Shown in pieces: positions 1 through 8,687 of a DNA stretch of 64,000 nucleotides. The stretch spans positions 9,892 through 73,891 of the forward strand of contig JAVMKI010000074.1 in the NCBI GenBank assembly GCA_031732755.1, written 5' to 3'. Source of the DNA: Contendibacter sp031732755 (GTDB lineage: Bacteria; Pseudomonadota; Gammaproteobacteria; Competibacterales; Competibacteraceae). The position numbers and the translations under genes were made by a program. Under the pieces are notes generated by a model, which was not told the origin of the DNA, did no database searches, and was given only the letters and a program-made list of their open reading frames with translations. The first letter of the stretch is position 1. Each line of letters starts with the position of its first letter.

Positions 1-297
1 CCTAAGGTCATGTATTTCCTGCGCGAGGAATCCGTGCGCCTGGGTCTGGCTCATCCCAAGAGCAAGGACGCGCAGGCCTTTCACAAGGCGTTTCTGGGAT
101 CGATTGCCCGGCACGGTCGCCTGCACGAAATCGGTATGTTGATGAACTACAAGTTCCGCACCGGCCATCTGCTCCAGGATATGACCTTGGGTTCCAAGCT
201 CTACCAGAAGGGCAAGTTGGAGCTGCTACCCCACGGGATCGAAGATAAGGCAGCGGTGAAGAACCTGTTCAAACGCACCACCGGGGACAAGGAGTAG
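1..297 (+). CDS. hdrC: Heterodisulfide reductase subunit C, C-terminal part (cut by window edge)
   Basis: The reading frame is open from the first base, so the gene begins upstream of the window; only about 98 C-terminal residues are present. The visible part lacks the two 4Fe-4S motifs, which in HdrC lie earlier. The family call rests mainly on position: it ends 3 bases before hdrB and is followed by hdrA. The helical, basic tail (Met-Tyr-Phe-Leu-Arg near the start, lysine-rich end) resembles HdrC C-termini. HdrC passes electrons between HdrA and the HdrB active site in the cytoplasmic HdrABC complex. Confidence 0.75.
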   Translation, partial: PKVMYFLREESVRLGLAHPKSKDAQAFHKAFLGSIARHGRLHEIGMLMNYKFRTGHLLQDMTLGSKLYQKGKLELLPHGIEDKAAVKNLFKRTTGDKE

Positions 298-300
298 GTC

Positions 301-1194
301 ATGCGTATTGGCTACTATCCGGGTTGTTCCCTGACCAGTTCGGCGCGGGAATACGATGAGTCGGTGCGGGCGGTCTGCGAGATGCTCGACCTGACGCTGG
401 TGGAGATTCCCGACTGGAACTGTTGCGGCGCCTCCTCAGCCCATGTGGCGGGCGCGGAGCTGGCCTTGGGCCTGCGCGCGCGCAATCTGGCGCTGGCGGA
501 AGCCGCCGGGCTGGATGAAATCCTCGCGCCCTGTGCGGCTTGCTTCAATCGCCTGGCGTCGGCCAGCGTGGAACTGGCCGACGCTCCCGACAAACGCCAG
601 GCGGTGTCCGAAGTCATCGGTATGCCGTATAGCGGTAAGGTTCGGGTCTTGAATATGCTGGCGGTGCTGGAGCGGTTCAAGGATCAGATCGCGGCCAAGA
701 CTGAGCAATCCTTCCGCCACAAAGTCGCCTGTTATTACGGTTGCCTGCTGGTGCGTCCAACCAAGGTGGCCCAATTCGACCGCGTGGAAGATCCGCAGAG
801 CATGGATCAGATCATGGCGGCCACGGGAGCCAAGCCGGTGCGCTGGTCCAGCAAGACCGAGTGCTGCGGCACCGGCCTGTCCACTATCACCCGCACCGAA
901 CTGGTGGCCAACCTCAGCGGCCGCATCGTCGCTGACGCTGCCAAACGCGAGGCGGTCGCCATCATCACCGCCTGCCCGATGTGCCAAACCAATTTGGACA
1001 TGCGTCGCCCCGAAATCAACCAGAAGTTACAGCAGAAACACCGCATTCCGGTGTTGTACGTCACCCAAGCTCTGGGCCTGGCGATGGGCATCGACCCACA
1101 ACGGCTCGGTTTGCAACGGCACATGGTGCCAGTCGAACTGCCGGAACCAGAACCTGAAGTCGTCACGACCGACGACGATGACGACGAGGACTGA
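301..1194 (+). CDS. hdrB: Heterodisulfide reductase-like subunit B (two CCG domains)
   Basis: A 297-residue protein with two cysteine-rich CCG domains. The first uses C9, C41-C42, C78 and C81; the second uses C144, C148, C188-C189, C225 and C228. In the HdrB family these bind two noncubane [4Fe-4S] clusters that reduce a disulfide substrate. In bacteria without coenzyme M/B the partner is thought to be a DsrC-like protein or another thiol; the sequence does not show which. An unusual acidic tail (a run of Asp near residue 290) ends the protein. It sits 3 bases after hdrC and 11 before hdrA, so it is co-transcribed. Confidence 0.9.
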   Translation: MRIGYYPGCSLTSSAREYDESVRAVCEMLDLTLVEIPDWNCCGASSAHVAGAELALGLRARNLALAEAAGLDEILAPCAACFNRLASASVELADAPDKRQAVSEVIGMPYSGKVRVLNMLAVLERFKDQIAAKTEQSFRHKVACYYGCLLVRPTKVAQFDRVEDPQSMDQIMAATGAKPVRWSSKTECCGTGLSTITRTELVANLSGRIVADAAKREAVAIITACPMCQTNLDMRRPEINQKLQQKHRIPVLYVTQALGLAMGIDPQRLGLQRHMVPVELPEPEPEVVTTDDDDDED

Positions 1195-1205
1195 GGAGAA
1201 TCGCC

Positions 1206-3197
1206 ATGTCACGACTGGGAGTCTTTGTTTGCCATTGCGGTGAGAACATCGGCGCGACTGTCGATGTCACCGAGGTGGCGGAGCGTTGCAAGCACATGTC
1301 CGGTGTGGCCCACGCCGAGGATTACAAGTATCTGTGCTCCAATCCGGGTCAGAACAAGATCAAGCAGGCCATCCAGGAGCATCAACTGGATGGCGTGGTG
1401 GTGGCGGCCTGCTCGCCACGCATGCACGAACCGACCTTCCGCCGGGCGGTGAGCGACGCTGGCCTGAACGCCTATATGTGCGAAGTGGCCAACCTGCGCG
1501 AGCATTGCTCGTGGGTGCACCAAAAGGCCGACAGCACCACCGAGAAGGCGGTCGACCTAGTGCGCCTGCAAGTGGAAAAGGTCAAGCGCAACAAGCCGCT
1601 GGACACCATTCAGGTACCGATTACCCGCTCGGCGCTGGTGATCGGCGGCGGCATCGCTGGCATCCAGGCCGCGCTCGACATCGCCGATTCCGGCCACAAG
1701 GTCATCCTGGTGGAGCGCTCGCCGGCACTGGGCGGCCACATGGCGCAGTTGTCGGAAACCTTCCCGACTCTGGACTGCTCGCAGTGCATCCTGACCCCGC
1801 GGATGGTGGACGTCTCGCGCCATCCCAACATCACCCTGCTGACCTATTCCGAAGTGGAGCATGTGGACGGCTTCATCGGCAACTTCAAGGTAGCCATCCG
1901 CAAGCGCGCCCGCATGATCGACGAGGAGCTGTGCACGGGCTGCGGCGAATGCTTGCAGAAGTGCCCGACCAAGAACGTCATCGACAGCTTTAACGAAGGG
2001 CTGTCCATGCGGCGGGCGATTTACGTGCCCTTCGCCCAGGCGGTGCCCAACATTCCCGTCATCGATACCGAGCATTGCCGGCGCTATCAGAAGAAAAAGT
2101 GCGACCGCTGCGCCAAAGCCTGCCCCACCAAGGCGATTAAGTTCGACCAGAAGGACGAGATCCTCAACGTCGAGGTGGGCGCGATCGTGGTGGCGACTGG
2201 CTACCAGGTGATGAGCACCGACCGCTTCCCCGAATACGGCTACGGTACTTACCCAGACGTGATCACCGGCTTGCAGTTCGAGCGCTACGCCTCCGCCTCC
2301 GGCCCCACCCAAGGCGTCATCAAACGCCCCAGCGACGGCAAGGAACCGGAAACCGTGGTGTTCCTAGCCTGTTCCGGCAGCCGGGACGCCGCCAAGGGCG
2401 TCAAGTATTGCAGCAAGATTTGCTGCATGTACACCGCCAAGCACGCGATGCTGCTCAAGCACAAGAACCACAACGCCAAGGCGTATGTGTTCTACATGGA
2501 CATTCGCGCCGCCGGCAAGAATTACGACGAGTTCGTGCGCCGGGCGATCGAGGAAGACGGCGTCAAGTACATCCGGGGCCGGGTCTCCCGTATCTACGAG
2601 GAGGACGGCAAGCTGATCGTCAAGGGTGCGGATACCCTGCTGGGTGGCGAGCCGGTCCAGATCAAAGCCGACATGGTGGTGCTGGCCTCGGCGGCCTTAC
2701 CCAACCACGGGCAGGGCGAGCTGGCCCAGAAACTCCATGTGGGCACCGACCCCTATGGGTTCGTGGCTGAAGCGCATCCCAAGCTGCGGCCGGTAGAAAC
2801 CACCTCGGCCGGCATCTTCCTGGCCGGAGCCTGCCAGTCGCCGCGCGATATTCCGGAAACCGTGGGCCAGGCCAGCGCCGCCGCGGCCAAAGTGACGGCC
2901 CTGCTCAGTCGCAGCCATCTGGCCCGCGAGCCGCTGGTGGCCGAGGTCAACCGGCGGCCTGCGCCCGAATACAGCACGTGCACCGGCTGCCTGCTGTGCG
3001 AAACCGCCTGTCCCTATCAGGCCATCGGCCACGAGGACATCAAGGATCGCAACGGCAACGTCCTCAAGACGCTCGCCAAGATTAATCCCGGCTTGTGCCA
3101 GGGTTGCGGCACCTGTGTCTCGCTGTGCCGCACCAAAGCTATCGATCTGCACGGTTATTCCAACGAGCAGGTCTTCGCCGAAATCATGAGTCTGTAG
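1206..3197 (+). CDS. hdrA: Heterodisulfide reductase-like subunit A, flavin and iron-sulfur protein
   Basis: A 663-residue HdrA of normal length. It has an N-terminal Cys-His-Cys-Gly region, a Rossmann FAD loop (GGGIAGIQAA, about 147-156), a cysteine pair at C191/C194, a 4Fe-4S motif at C243-C253, a second cluster region C291-C306, and two C-terminal ferredoxin motifs near 592 and 631. In the family the FAD is the bifurcation site: electrons from the FlxABCD (or hydrogenase) side split to ferredoxin and to HdrB. A good ribosome site (GAGGAGA) precedes the ATG. It is central to the operon and followed 9 bases later by flxD. Confidence 0.93.
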   Translation: MSRLGVFVCHCGENIGATVDVTEVAERCKHMSGVAHAEDYKYLCSNPGQNKIKQAIQEHQLDGVVVAACSPRMHEPTFRRAVSDAGLNAYMCEVANLREHCSWVHQKADSTTEKAVDLVRLQVEKVKRNKPLDTIQVPITRSALVIGGGIAGIQAALDIADSGHKVILVERSPALGGHMAQLSETFPTLDCSQCILTPRMVDVSRHPNITLLTYSEVEHVDGFIGNFKVAIRKRARMIDEELCTGCGECLQKCPTKNVIDSFNEGLSMRRAIYVPFAQAVPNIPVIDTEHCRRYQKKKCDRCAKACPTKAIKFDQKDEILNVEVGAIVVATGYQVMSTDRFPEYGYGTYPDVITGLQFERYASASGPTQGVIKRPSDGKEPETVVFLACSGSRDAAKGVKYCSKICCMYTAKHAMLLKHKNHNAKAYVFYMDIRAAGKNYDEFVRRAIEEDGVKYIRGRVSRIYEEDGKLIVKGADTLLGGEPVQIKADMVVLASAALPNHGQGELAQKLHVGTDPYGFVAEAHPKLRPVETTSAGIFLAGACQSPRDIPETVGQASAAAAKVTALLSRSHLAREPLVAEVNRRPAPEYSTCTGCLLCETACPYQAIGHEDIKDRNGNVLKTLAKINPGLCQGCGTCVSLCRTKAIDLHGYSNEQVFAEIMSL

Positions 3198-3206
3198 GAG
3201 CCTCCG

Positions 3207-3647
3207 ATGGCTGACGACGTATTCGAACCCAAGATCACGGCGTTCGTGTGCAACTGGTGCACCTATGCGGGCGCTGACCTGACTGGCACCAGCCGCCTCA
3301 AGTATCAATCCAACGTGCGCATCATTCGCTTGCCTTGCACCGGCCGGGTGGACTTCATGCTGATTCAGAAAGCGTTCGCGCGCGGTTCGGACGGCGTGAT
3401 CGTCTCCGGTTGCCATCCGAACGACTGTCACTACACCAGCGGCAACTATCACGCCCGGCGACGCTGGATGGTGTTCAACGATCTGATGGAATTCATGGGC
3501 CTGGACATGCGGCGCATCACCTTTTCTTGGGTGTCCGCCGCCGAAGGAGCCAAGTGGGCGACGCTGGTGAACGAAGTGACCGATCATCTGCGCGAACTGG
3601 GCCCCTATACCGAATATCAACGCCTGCTCAATGCCGGCGTGGCCTGA
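3207..3647 (+). CDS. flxD: MvhD/FlxD-type iron-sulfur electron-transfer subunit
   Basis: A 146-residue protein of the MvhD (HdrA-associated delta subunit) family, with C15/C18, a Pro-Cys-Thr-Gly motif near residue 50 and a Cys-His-Pro-Asn-Asp-Cys motif near 72. In methanogens MvhD carries a [2Fe-2S] cluster and docks the hydrogenase on HdrA. In the Flx-Hdr arrangement FlxD plays the same docking role for the NADH-oxidising module. The length is typical for a stand-alone MvhD rather than a HdrA-MvhD fusion. It lies directly between hdrA and flxC. Confidence 0.85.
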   Translation: MADDVFEPKITAFVCNWCTYAGADLTGTSRLKYQSNVRIIRLPCTGRVDFMLIQKAFARGSDGVIVSGCHPNDCHYTSGNYHARRRWMVFNDLMEFMGLDMRRITFSWVSAAEGAKWATLVNEVTDHLRELGPYTEYQRLLNAGVA

Positions 3648-3662
3648 ACCAGGAGTCGCATC

Positions 3663-4466
3663 GTGGACGTTTTACGCAATAAAGCACGAGACCTGCTGGC
3701 TCAGGGCCAAGTTCAGGTCGTCATCGGTTACGAAGCCGGAACCAGCGGTGCACGCCGCCCCAGCTTCGCCCGCAGCGAGGCGGATGCCGCCCGCCTGATG
3801 TGGGATGCCGACTGCGTCGGTAATCTGGCCGGTTATCTGACCCGCCCAGAGATCAAGAAGATGGGCAAGGCCGCCATCGTCGCCAACGCCGCGACCCTGC
3901 GCGCTTTGCTGCAACTGACCGCCGAACATCAGCTAGCGGAAGGCGCGGTGCTGGCCTTGGTGGTGACGGAAGAAGGTGCAGTGCTGGAGCTATCCAACGC
4001 CCAAGCCGTGACCGAACAGGTCGCGACCTTGCCCAGCAGCCTGAGCGCCGCCGATCGGGAAAAATTGGAACGGTTGATGGCGCTGTCCCGTGAGGAGCGC
4101 CGGGCGTTCTGGGAACAGGAACTGCAACGCTGCGTCAAGTGCTACGCCTGCCGCAGCTCCTGCCCGATGTGTTACTGCGGTTCCTGCACGATGGATTGCA
4201 ACCGGCCGCAATGGGTGCCGGTCGCCAGTCACGAATTGGGCAACCTGGAATATCACACCGTGCGCGCCATGCACTTGGCCGGGCGCTGCGTGCAATGCGG
4301 CGAATGCGGCCGCGCCTGTCCGGTTGGAATCCCGATCCATTTGCTGACCTGCTACGCGGAAGAGAGCGTGCGGCGGCAGTTCGGCCAGCCCGCCGGCACC
4401 AGCGCCACGCTGAATTACGCGCTGGGTAACTTCCGGCCCGATGACCAAGAATCCTTTATCCGCTAG
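3663..4466 (+). CDS. flxC: Ferredoxin-like 4Fe-4S subunit of the Flx module
   Basis: A 267-residue protein starting at GTG, with a good ribosome site (AGGAG) just upstream and no better ATG nearby. The N-terminal 150 residues have no clear motif. The C-terminal half is cysteine-rich: a cluster motif starting at C157 followed by extra cysteines, then a classical CxxCxxCxxxCP ferredoxin motif from about C209. It probably relays electrons between FlxB and FlxD/HdrA. The order D-C-B-A after hdrCBA matches flx-hdr clusters, but assigning the letter C rather than B depends on nomenclature I recall and cannot check here. Confidence 0.7.
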   Translation: MDVLRNKARDLLAQGQVQVVIGYEAGTSGARRPSFARSEADAARLMWDADCVGNLAGYLTRPEIKKMGKAAIVANAATLRALLQLTAEHQLAEGAVLALVVTEEGAVLELSNAQAVTEQVATLPSSLSAADREKLERLMALSREERRAFWEQELQRCVKCYACRSSCPMCYCGSCTMDCNRPQWVPVASHELGNLEYHTVRAMHLAGRCVQCGECGRACPVGIPIHLLTCYAEESVRRQFGQPAGTSATLNYALGNFRPDDQESFIR

Positions 4467-4475
4467 GCAGCCGTC

Positions 4476-5486
4476 ATGACCAGCACATTCAAACTTTCTG
4501 CAAGCGCGTTGGAAACCTTGTTCGCGGCCTTGAGCACGGGCGGTTGGCGGATTCTGGGGCCGACCGAAACCGATGGTCGGGTCGAAGTGCGCGAAGTGAA
4601 AAACCCTTCCCAGGTCGCCAGTCAGTATCTGCAATCGACCTTGAGCGCCAAGGAGGTCGCCTTTCCCAAGGTCGAGCGGCTGTTGAGCTACAAGATGACG
4701 CCCGGCCAGGTGGAATTGCAGGATCACGATCCCGAGTTGCAGCCCACCGTGCTGTTCGGGGCGCGGCCCTGCGAAGCGGCCGGATTCGGCGTACTGGACA
4801 AGGTGTTCAACTGGGATTCCCGCGACAAGCTGTTCAGCGCGCGGCTGCGACAATTGACTGTCATCGGGCTGAGCTGTACCCAGGCCGACGATGCTTGCTT
4901 CTGCACTTCGGTCGGCGGCGGGCCTGGATCCACTAGGGGCAGCGACTTGTTGCTCACGCCATTGCCGAAGGGCGGCTATCTGGCGGAAGTCCTCACCGCC
5001 AAGGGCGAGGCGCTGCAAGCGCTGGTTCCTGCGGTGTTCGAACCCGCCGAGGGCGTGGACAAGGAAGCGCTACTGGCCAAAGTGGAACCTGTCTTCGACC
5101 GGGCCGAGCTGACCGCCAAGCTGCCGGGCTTGTTCGCCAGCGAGCTTTGGGCCGAGCAGAGTCTGCGCTGCCTCGGCTGTGGGGCCTGCGCTTTTGTCTG
5201 CCCGACCTGCGCTTGTTTCGACATCCAGGAGGAGGCGGACACCAAGCAAGGCCAACGCCTGCGCTTGTGGGATTCCTGCGGCCTGCGTCAGTTCACCCTG
5301 CACGCATCGGGGCACAATCCGCGTAACGTACAGGCCGAACGCTGGCGGCAGCGCGTCTACCACAAATTCAGCTACTTCCCGCAACGCTTCGGCGAAGCCA
5401 TGTGCGTCGGCTGTGGCAAATGCACGCGCGCCTGTCCGGTGGATATGAATCTGAAGGAACATCTCACTCAAGCGTCTGGGGCCTGA
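4476..5486 (+). CDS. flxB: 4Fe-4S dicluster subunit, AsrA/HydB-like, of the Flx module
   Basis: A 336-residue protein resembling anaerobic sulfite reductase subunit A and the beta subunit of NAD-linked sulfhydrogenases. It has an N-terminal domain with a RPCEAAGF segment near residue 98, a Cys-rich CTQADDACFC region near 135, then two 4Fe-4S motifs starting at about C232 and C310. Such subunits carry electrons between the flavin NAD(P)H-binding subunit and other Fe-S partners. It ends 2 bases before flxA, and the tight spacing implies co-translation. Confidence 0.78.
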   Translation: MTSTFKLSASALETLFAALSTGGWRILGPTETDGRVEVREVKNPSQVASQYLQSTLSAKEVAFPKVERLLSYKMTPGQVELQDHDPELQPTVLFGARPCEAAGFGVLDKVFNWDSRDKLFSARLRQLTVIGLSCTQADDACFCTSVGGGPGSTRGSDLLLTPLPKGGYLAEVLTAKGEALQALVPAVFEPAEGVDKEALLAKVEPVFDRAELTAKLPGLFASELWAEQSLRCLGCGACAFVCPTCACFDIQEEADTKQGQRLRLWDSCGLRQFTLHASGHNPRNVQAERWRQRVYHKFSYFPQRFGEAMCVGCGKCTRACPVDMNLKEHLTQASGA

Positions 5487-5488
5487 TC

Positions 5489-6328
5489 ATGGCTGAGAGA
5501 AATCCCTATCTGCCGTACCTGATGCGGGTCGCCAAAGTGACCGAGGAAGCGCCCGCCGTCAAAACCTTCCGGCTAGAGTTCATGAACCCGGAAGAAGCCG
5601 CCAATTTCGAGTTCTTTACCGGCCAGTTCGGCTTATACAGCGCCTTCGGCGAAGGCGAAAGCACCTTCTGCATCGCCTCCAGTCCGACCCGCAAGGGCTA
5701 CATCGAATGCACTTTCCGGGCGGTCGGGCGCGTGACCTCGGCGCTGGCGACCAAGGAAGAGGGTGACATCGTCGGCTTCCGTGGCCCTTACGGCAATCTG
5801 TTTCCCCTTGACGCCTGGCGCGGCAAGAACCTGCTGTTCATCGCGGGTGGCATCGCCCTGCCGCCCTTGCGTAGCGTCATCTGGAATTGTCTGGATCGGC
5901 GCGAGGAGTTCGAGAACATCACGGTTCTCTACGGCGCGCGCAGCGTGGCGGATCTGGTCTACAAACACGAGCTGCAAGGGTGGGAGGGCCGATCCGACAT
6001 CGACCTGGTCGTGACCGTGGACCCGGGCGGCGAAACCGCCGACTGGACCGGCAAGGTCGGTTTTGTCCCGACGGTGCTGGAACAGCTTGCGCCCGCCAGC
6101 GCTAACACCGTAGCGATCGTCTGCGGCCCGCCCATCATGATCAAGTTCACTCTGCCGTTGCTGGAGAAGCTGGGCTTCGGCGCCGATTCCATCTTCACGA
6201 CGCTCGAAAACCGGATGAAATGCGGGCACGGCAAATGCGGACGCTGCAATACCGGCGAAAGCTTCGTCTGCAAGGACGGCCCGGTTTACACCCTCGCGCA
6301 ACTCCAAAATTTGCCAGCGGAGTATTGA
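5489..6328 (+). CDS. flxA: FAD/NAD(P)H-binding oxidoreductase subunit, PyrK/AsrB-like
   Basis: A 279-residue ferredoxin-NADP reductase-type protein: FAD-binding barrel (residues 1-100), NAD-binding fold with a Gly-Gly-Ile-Ala-Leu loop near 118, and a C-terminal PyrK-like [2Fe-2S] site formed by C245, C250, C253 and C261. I chose the ATG at 5489; the frame extends further upstream only by overlapping flxB. It is the likely NADH entry point of the Flx-Hdr complex. It ends 10 bases before the convergent kdpE stop, and I saw no terminator in the gap. Confidence 0.83.
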   Translation: MAERNPYLPYLMRVAKVTEEAPAVKTFRLEFMNPEEAANFEFFTGQFGLYSAFGEGESTFCIASSPTRKGYIECTFRAVGRVTSALATKEEGDIVGFRGPYGNLFPLDAWRGKNLLFIAGGIALPPLRSVIWNCLDRREEFENITVLYGARSVADLVYKHELQGWEGRSDIDLVVTVDPGGETADWTGKVGFVPTVLEQLAPASANTVAIVCGPPIMIKFTLPLLEKLGFGADSIFTTLENRMKCGHGKCGRCNTGESFVCKDGPVYTLAQLQNLPAEY

Positions 6329-6338
6329 GTCCGCCGCG

Positions 6339-7040
6339 TCAACTGGGGCAAAAGCGATAGCCGACGCCGGTCTCGGTGAGAAAATACTGAGGCCGGGTCG
6401 GGTCGCTTTCCAGCTTTTGGCGCAGGTGGCCCATGTAGATGCGCAGGTAATGACCACGTTCCACGTAAGCCGGTCCCCAGACATCCCGCAACAACTGGCG
6501 ATGCGTCAACACCTTGCCGGGCTTGGTGACCAGCGCGGTCAGCAGCCGAAATTCAATCGGCGTGACGCGAACCGCCTGACCGTCGCGGATCACCTGCCGG
6601 CGCTCCAAGTCCACGCTCACCTCGCCAAAGGCGATGATGGCGCCACCATCTGGCTCGCGGGCGTGGCGTCGGCTCACCGCCCGTACCCGCGCCAACAACT
6701 CCGCCACGCCGAACGGTTTGATCAAATAATCATCGGCGCCGGCGTCCAGTGCCTCGACCTTGTCGTATTCCTCGACCCGGGCTGACAACACCAGCACCGG
6801 CACGCTGCTCCAGGCGCGCAAGTCGCGGATGAAGTCCACACCGTCACCGTCCGGCAACCCGAGATCGAGAATGATCAGATCCGGCTTGCGAGTGCCGGTT
6901 TCCAACAAACCGCGCTGCAAGGTATCGGCCTCGTGTACCCGATAGCTTTCTCCCTCCAACGCGGCGCGCACGAATCGGCGAATGGCCTGCTCGTCCTCGA
7001 CGATCAAAACCGTTAGAGAGGGTTCGGACGTGGCGTTCAT
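6339..7040 (-). CDS. kdpE: KdpE, potassium-responsive response regulator
   Basis: A 233-residue OmpR/PhoB-type regulator: receiver domain with the phospho-acceptor aspartate in a LILDLGLPDG segment (about 58-67), conserved Lys in DDYLIKPFG, and a C-terminal winged helix. In the family, KdpE phosphorylated by KdpD activates kdp transcription. The start ATG overlaps the stop of the upstream kinase gene by 4 bases (ATGA), so the two are translationally coupled. It is the last gene of the long minus-strand kdp operon. Confidence 0.93.
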   Translation of the reverse strand: MNATSEPSLTVLIVEDEQAIRRFVRAALEGESYRVHEADTLQRGLLETGTRKPDLIILDLGLPDGDGVDFIRDLRAWSSVPVLVLSARVEEYDKVEALDAGADDYLIKPFGVAELLARVRAVSRRHAREPDGGAIIAFGEVSVDLERRQVIRDGQAVRVTPIEFRLLTALVTKPGKVLTHRQLLRDVWGPAYVERGHYLRIYMGHLRQKLESDPTRPQYFLTETGVGYRFCPS

Positions 7041-8680
7041 GTTGGCTCCAAATCGGACTCGTCGTCGGTTTCGACCAGTGGTGGCGTTGCCAACGGCAGG
7101 GTAAAGGTAAAGCGGGCGCCGCCGCTGGCTCGGTTCTCGGTCCGAATTTGACCGCCGTGCGCCTCGACAATCGCCCGACAGATCGCTAGACCCAGCCCGA
7201 CCCCCGGCACCGCCGATTCGGTATGACCGCGCGTGAACTTCTCAAATAAATCCTGCTCGTGGCCCGTCGGCAAGCCGGGGCCTTCATCCCAAACCTCCAC
7301 ACTGAGCCACTCGGTTTCCACGCTGGCAGTCACCCCGATCACCGTGCCGAGAGGCGTGTGTTTCGTGGCGTTTTGCAACAGATTCACCAATACCCGCTCG
7401 ATCAGCACCGCATCGCAATGGATCAGTGGCAGTTGCGGATCAAGCCTCAACCGCAATGGATGGTCATGCAGCGGCTGTTCGAGCATCCGCATCGCCGAAC
7501 CGACCAATTCCTCCAGCGATTGCCAGTCCTTACGCAACCGCACTCGGCCGGCTTGCAGCTTGGCCATGTCCAACAGATTGTCGACCAACAGCGCCATCCG
7601 TTCCGCCTGCTCACGGATGGAAGTCAACGACTCCTGGTAAGGCGACTGCTCGGCGATCAATTTCAGCGTCAACGTTTCCGTCAGCCCGATCAGCGCGGTC
7701 ATCGGCGTGCGCAGATCGTGGGATAGTCCGGCCAGTACCGAGCTGCGTTCGCGCTCTGCTTCCATCTTCACCAATGTCTCATGGGCGACGGCGGCGAAAT
7801 GCACCCGTTCCAAGGCGATGGCCATCAGCACGGCGAAGGTATCCAGCAATCGGCGCTGCTCCGGGACCAGCGGCAACCGCCGCTGCTTGGGCGCCACCAC
7901 CAGCACGCCACGGGTGCGCAACGGCGCCTTGAGCGGCAGGTACAACGACGGCGCGTCGGGCAGACTGTCGGTGCCGAAGCCCGCCGGATTATTGTGGTCG
8001 AAGCACCATTGCGCGATTCCCAGATCCGTCTCCGGCTTGCCAGGCCGCGCCGATGGCGGCTGCAAGCGATCATGATCGTCCGGCGTCAGCAATCGCGCCC
8101 CGACCCGAAAGCTAGACTCGACGCAACGTTCGCTGATTTCGACGACTTGGTCGGCGGTCAGCGCCCCGGACAGTGCGCGCGCCATCTCGTAGAGGAAGCG
8201 CGCGCGCTCCTCGCGCGTGTGGGCGACCTGGGCCTGATGGCGGAACCGGGCGGTGAGTTGACCGACGATCAACCCCACGATCAGCATCACCACGAACGTC
8301 AGGATCGACTGCAACGTGTCGAACGCGAACGCGAAACGCGGCGGCACGAAGACGAAATTGAACGACAGTACGTTGAGAACCGCCACCAGCACCGCCGGGC
8401 CGCGCCCGTACCCTGCCGCCACGCCGACCACCGCCAACAAAAACAGCATGACGATGTTGGCATGATCAAGATAAGGGAGCAGCGGCATGGCGGCGAACGT
8501 GACGCCCAGGGAAACCAGCAACGCCACGCCGTAACCTTCCAATAAACCGGGCAAACCGACCTGTCCCCGGGTCCTCGACCGCCGCCAACGCCAGCCGATG
8601 TGTCGGCCGGCGCGGGTCCGATTTTCTTCAATCGGGGCATGACCGGTCGATGGGCCGGGTTCGAAACGATGACCGTTCAT
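7037..8680 (-). CDS. KdpD-like histidine kinase lacking the N-terminal KdpD/Usp domains
   Basis: A 547-residue histidine kinase whose whole length is collinear with the C-terminal 60 percent of the adjacent full-length KdpD: four-helix DUF4118 membrane block, GAF-like region, dimerisation domain with H321, and a complete ATPase domain (N-box, GxGLGLAI). The N-terminal Walker-A/KdpD sensor and Usp domains are absent. The start at 8680 was chosen because the upstream extension runs into kdpD; the gene begins 7 bases after the kdpD stop. All catalytic motifs are intact, so this looks like a functional tandem duplicate and not a wreck. Confidence 0.85.
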   Translation of the reverse strand: MNGHRFEPGPSTGHAPIEENRTRAGRHIGWRWRRSRTRGQVGLPGLLEGYGVALLVSLGVTFAAMPLLPYLDHANIVMLFLLAVVGVAAGYGRGPAVLVAVLNVLSFNFVFVPPRFAFAFDTLQSILTFVVMLIVGLIVGQLTARFRHQAQVAHTREERARFLYEMARALSGALTADQVVEISERCVESSFRVGARLLTPDDHDRLQPPSARPGKPETDLGIAQWCFDHNNPAGFGTDSLPDAPSLYLPLKAPLRTRGVLVVAPKQRRLPLVPEQRRLLDTFAVLMAIALERVHFAAVAHETLVKMEAERERSSVLAGLSHDLRTPMTALIGLTETLTLKLIAEQSPYQESLTSIREQAERMALLVDNLLDMAKLQAGRVRLRKDWQSLEELVGSAMRMLEQPLHDHPLRLRLDPQLPLIHCDAVLIERVLVNLLQNATKHTPLGTVIGVTASVETEWLSVEVWDEGPGLPTGHEQDLFEKFTRGHTESAVPGVGLGLAICRAIVEAHGGQIRTENRASGGARFTFTLPLATPPLVETDDESDLEPT

Positions 8681-8687
8681 CTCGGAT

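Noticed and set aside
7037..8680. Second KdpD read as a decayed fragment
   Set aside because: The phospho-acceptor His, N-box and G-boxes are intact, the start is well placed and it is coupled to kdpE, so it looks functional.
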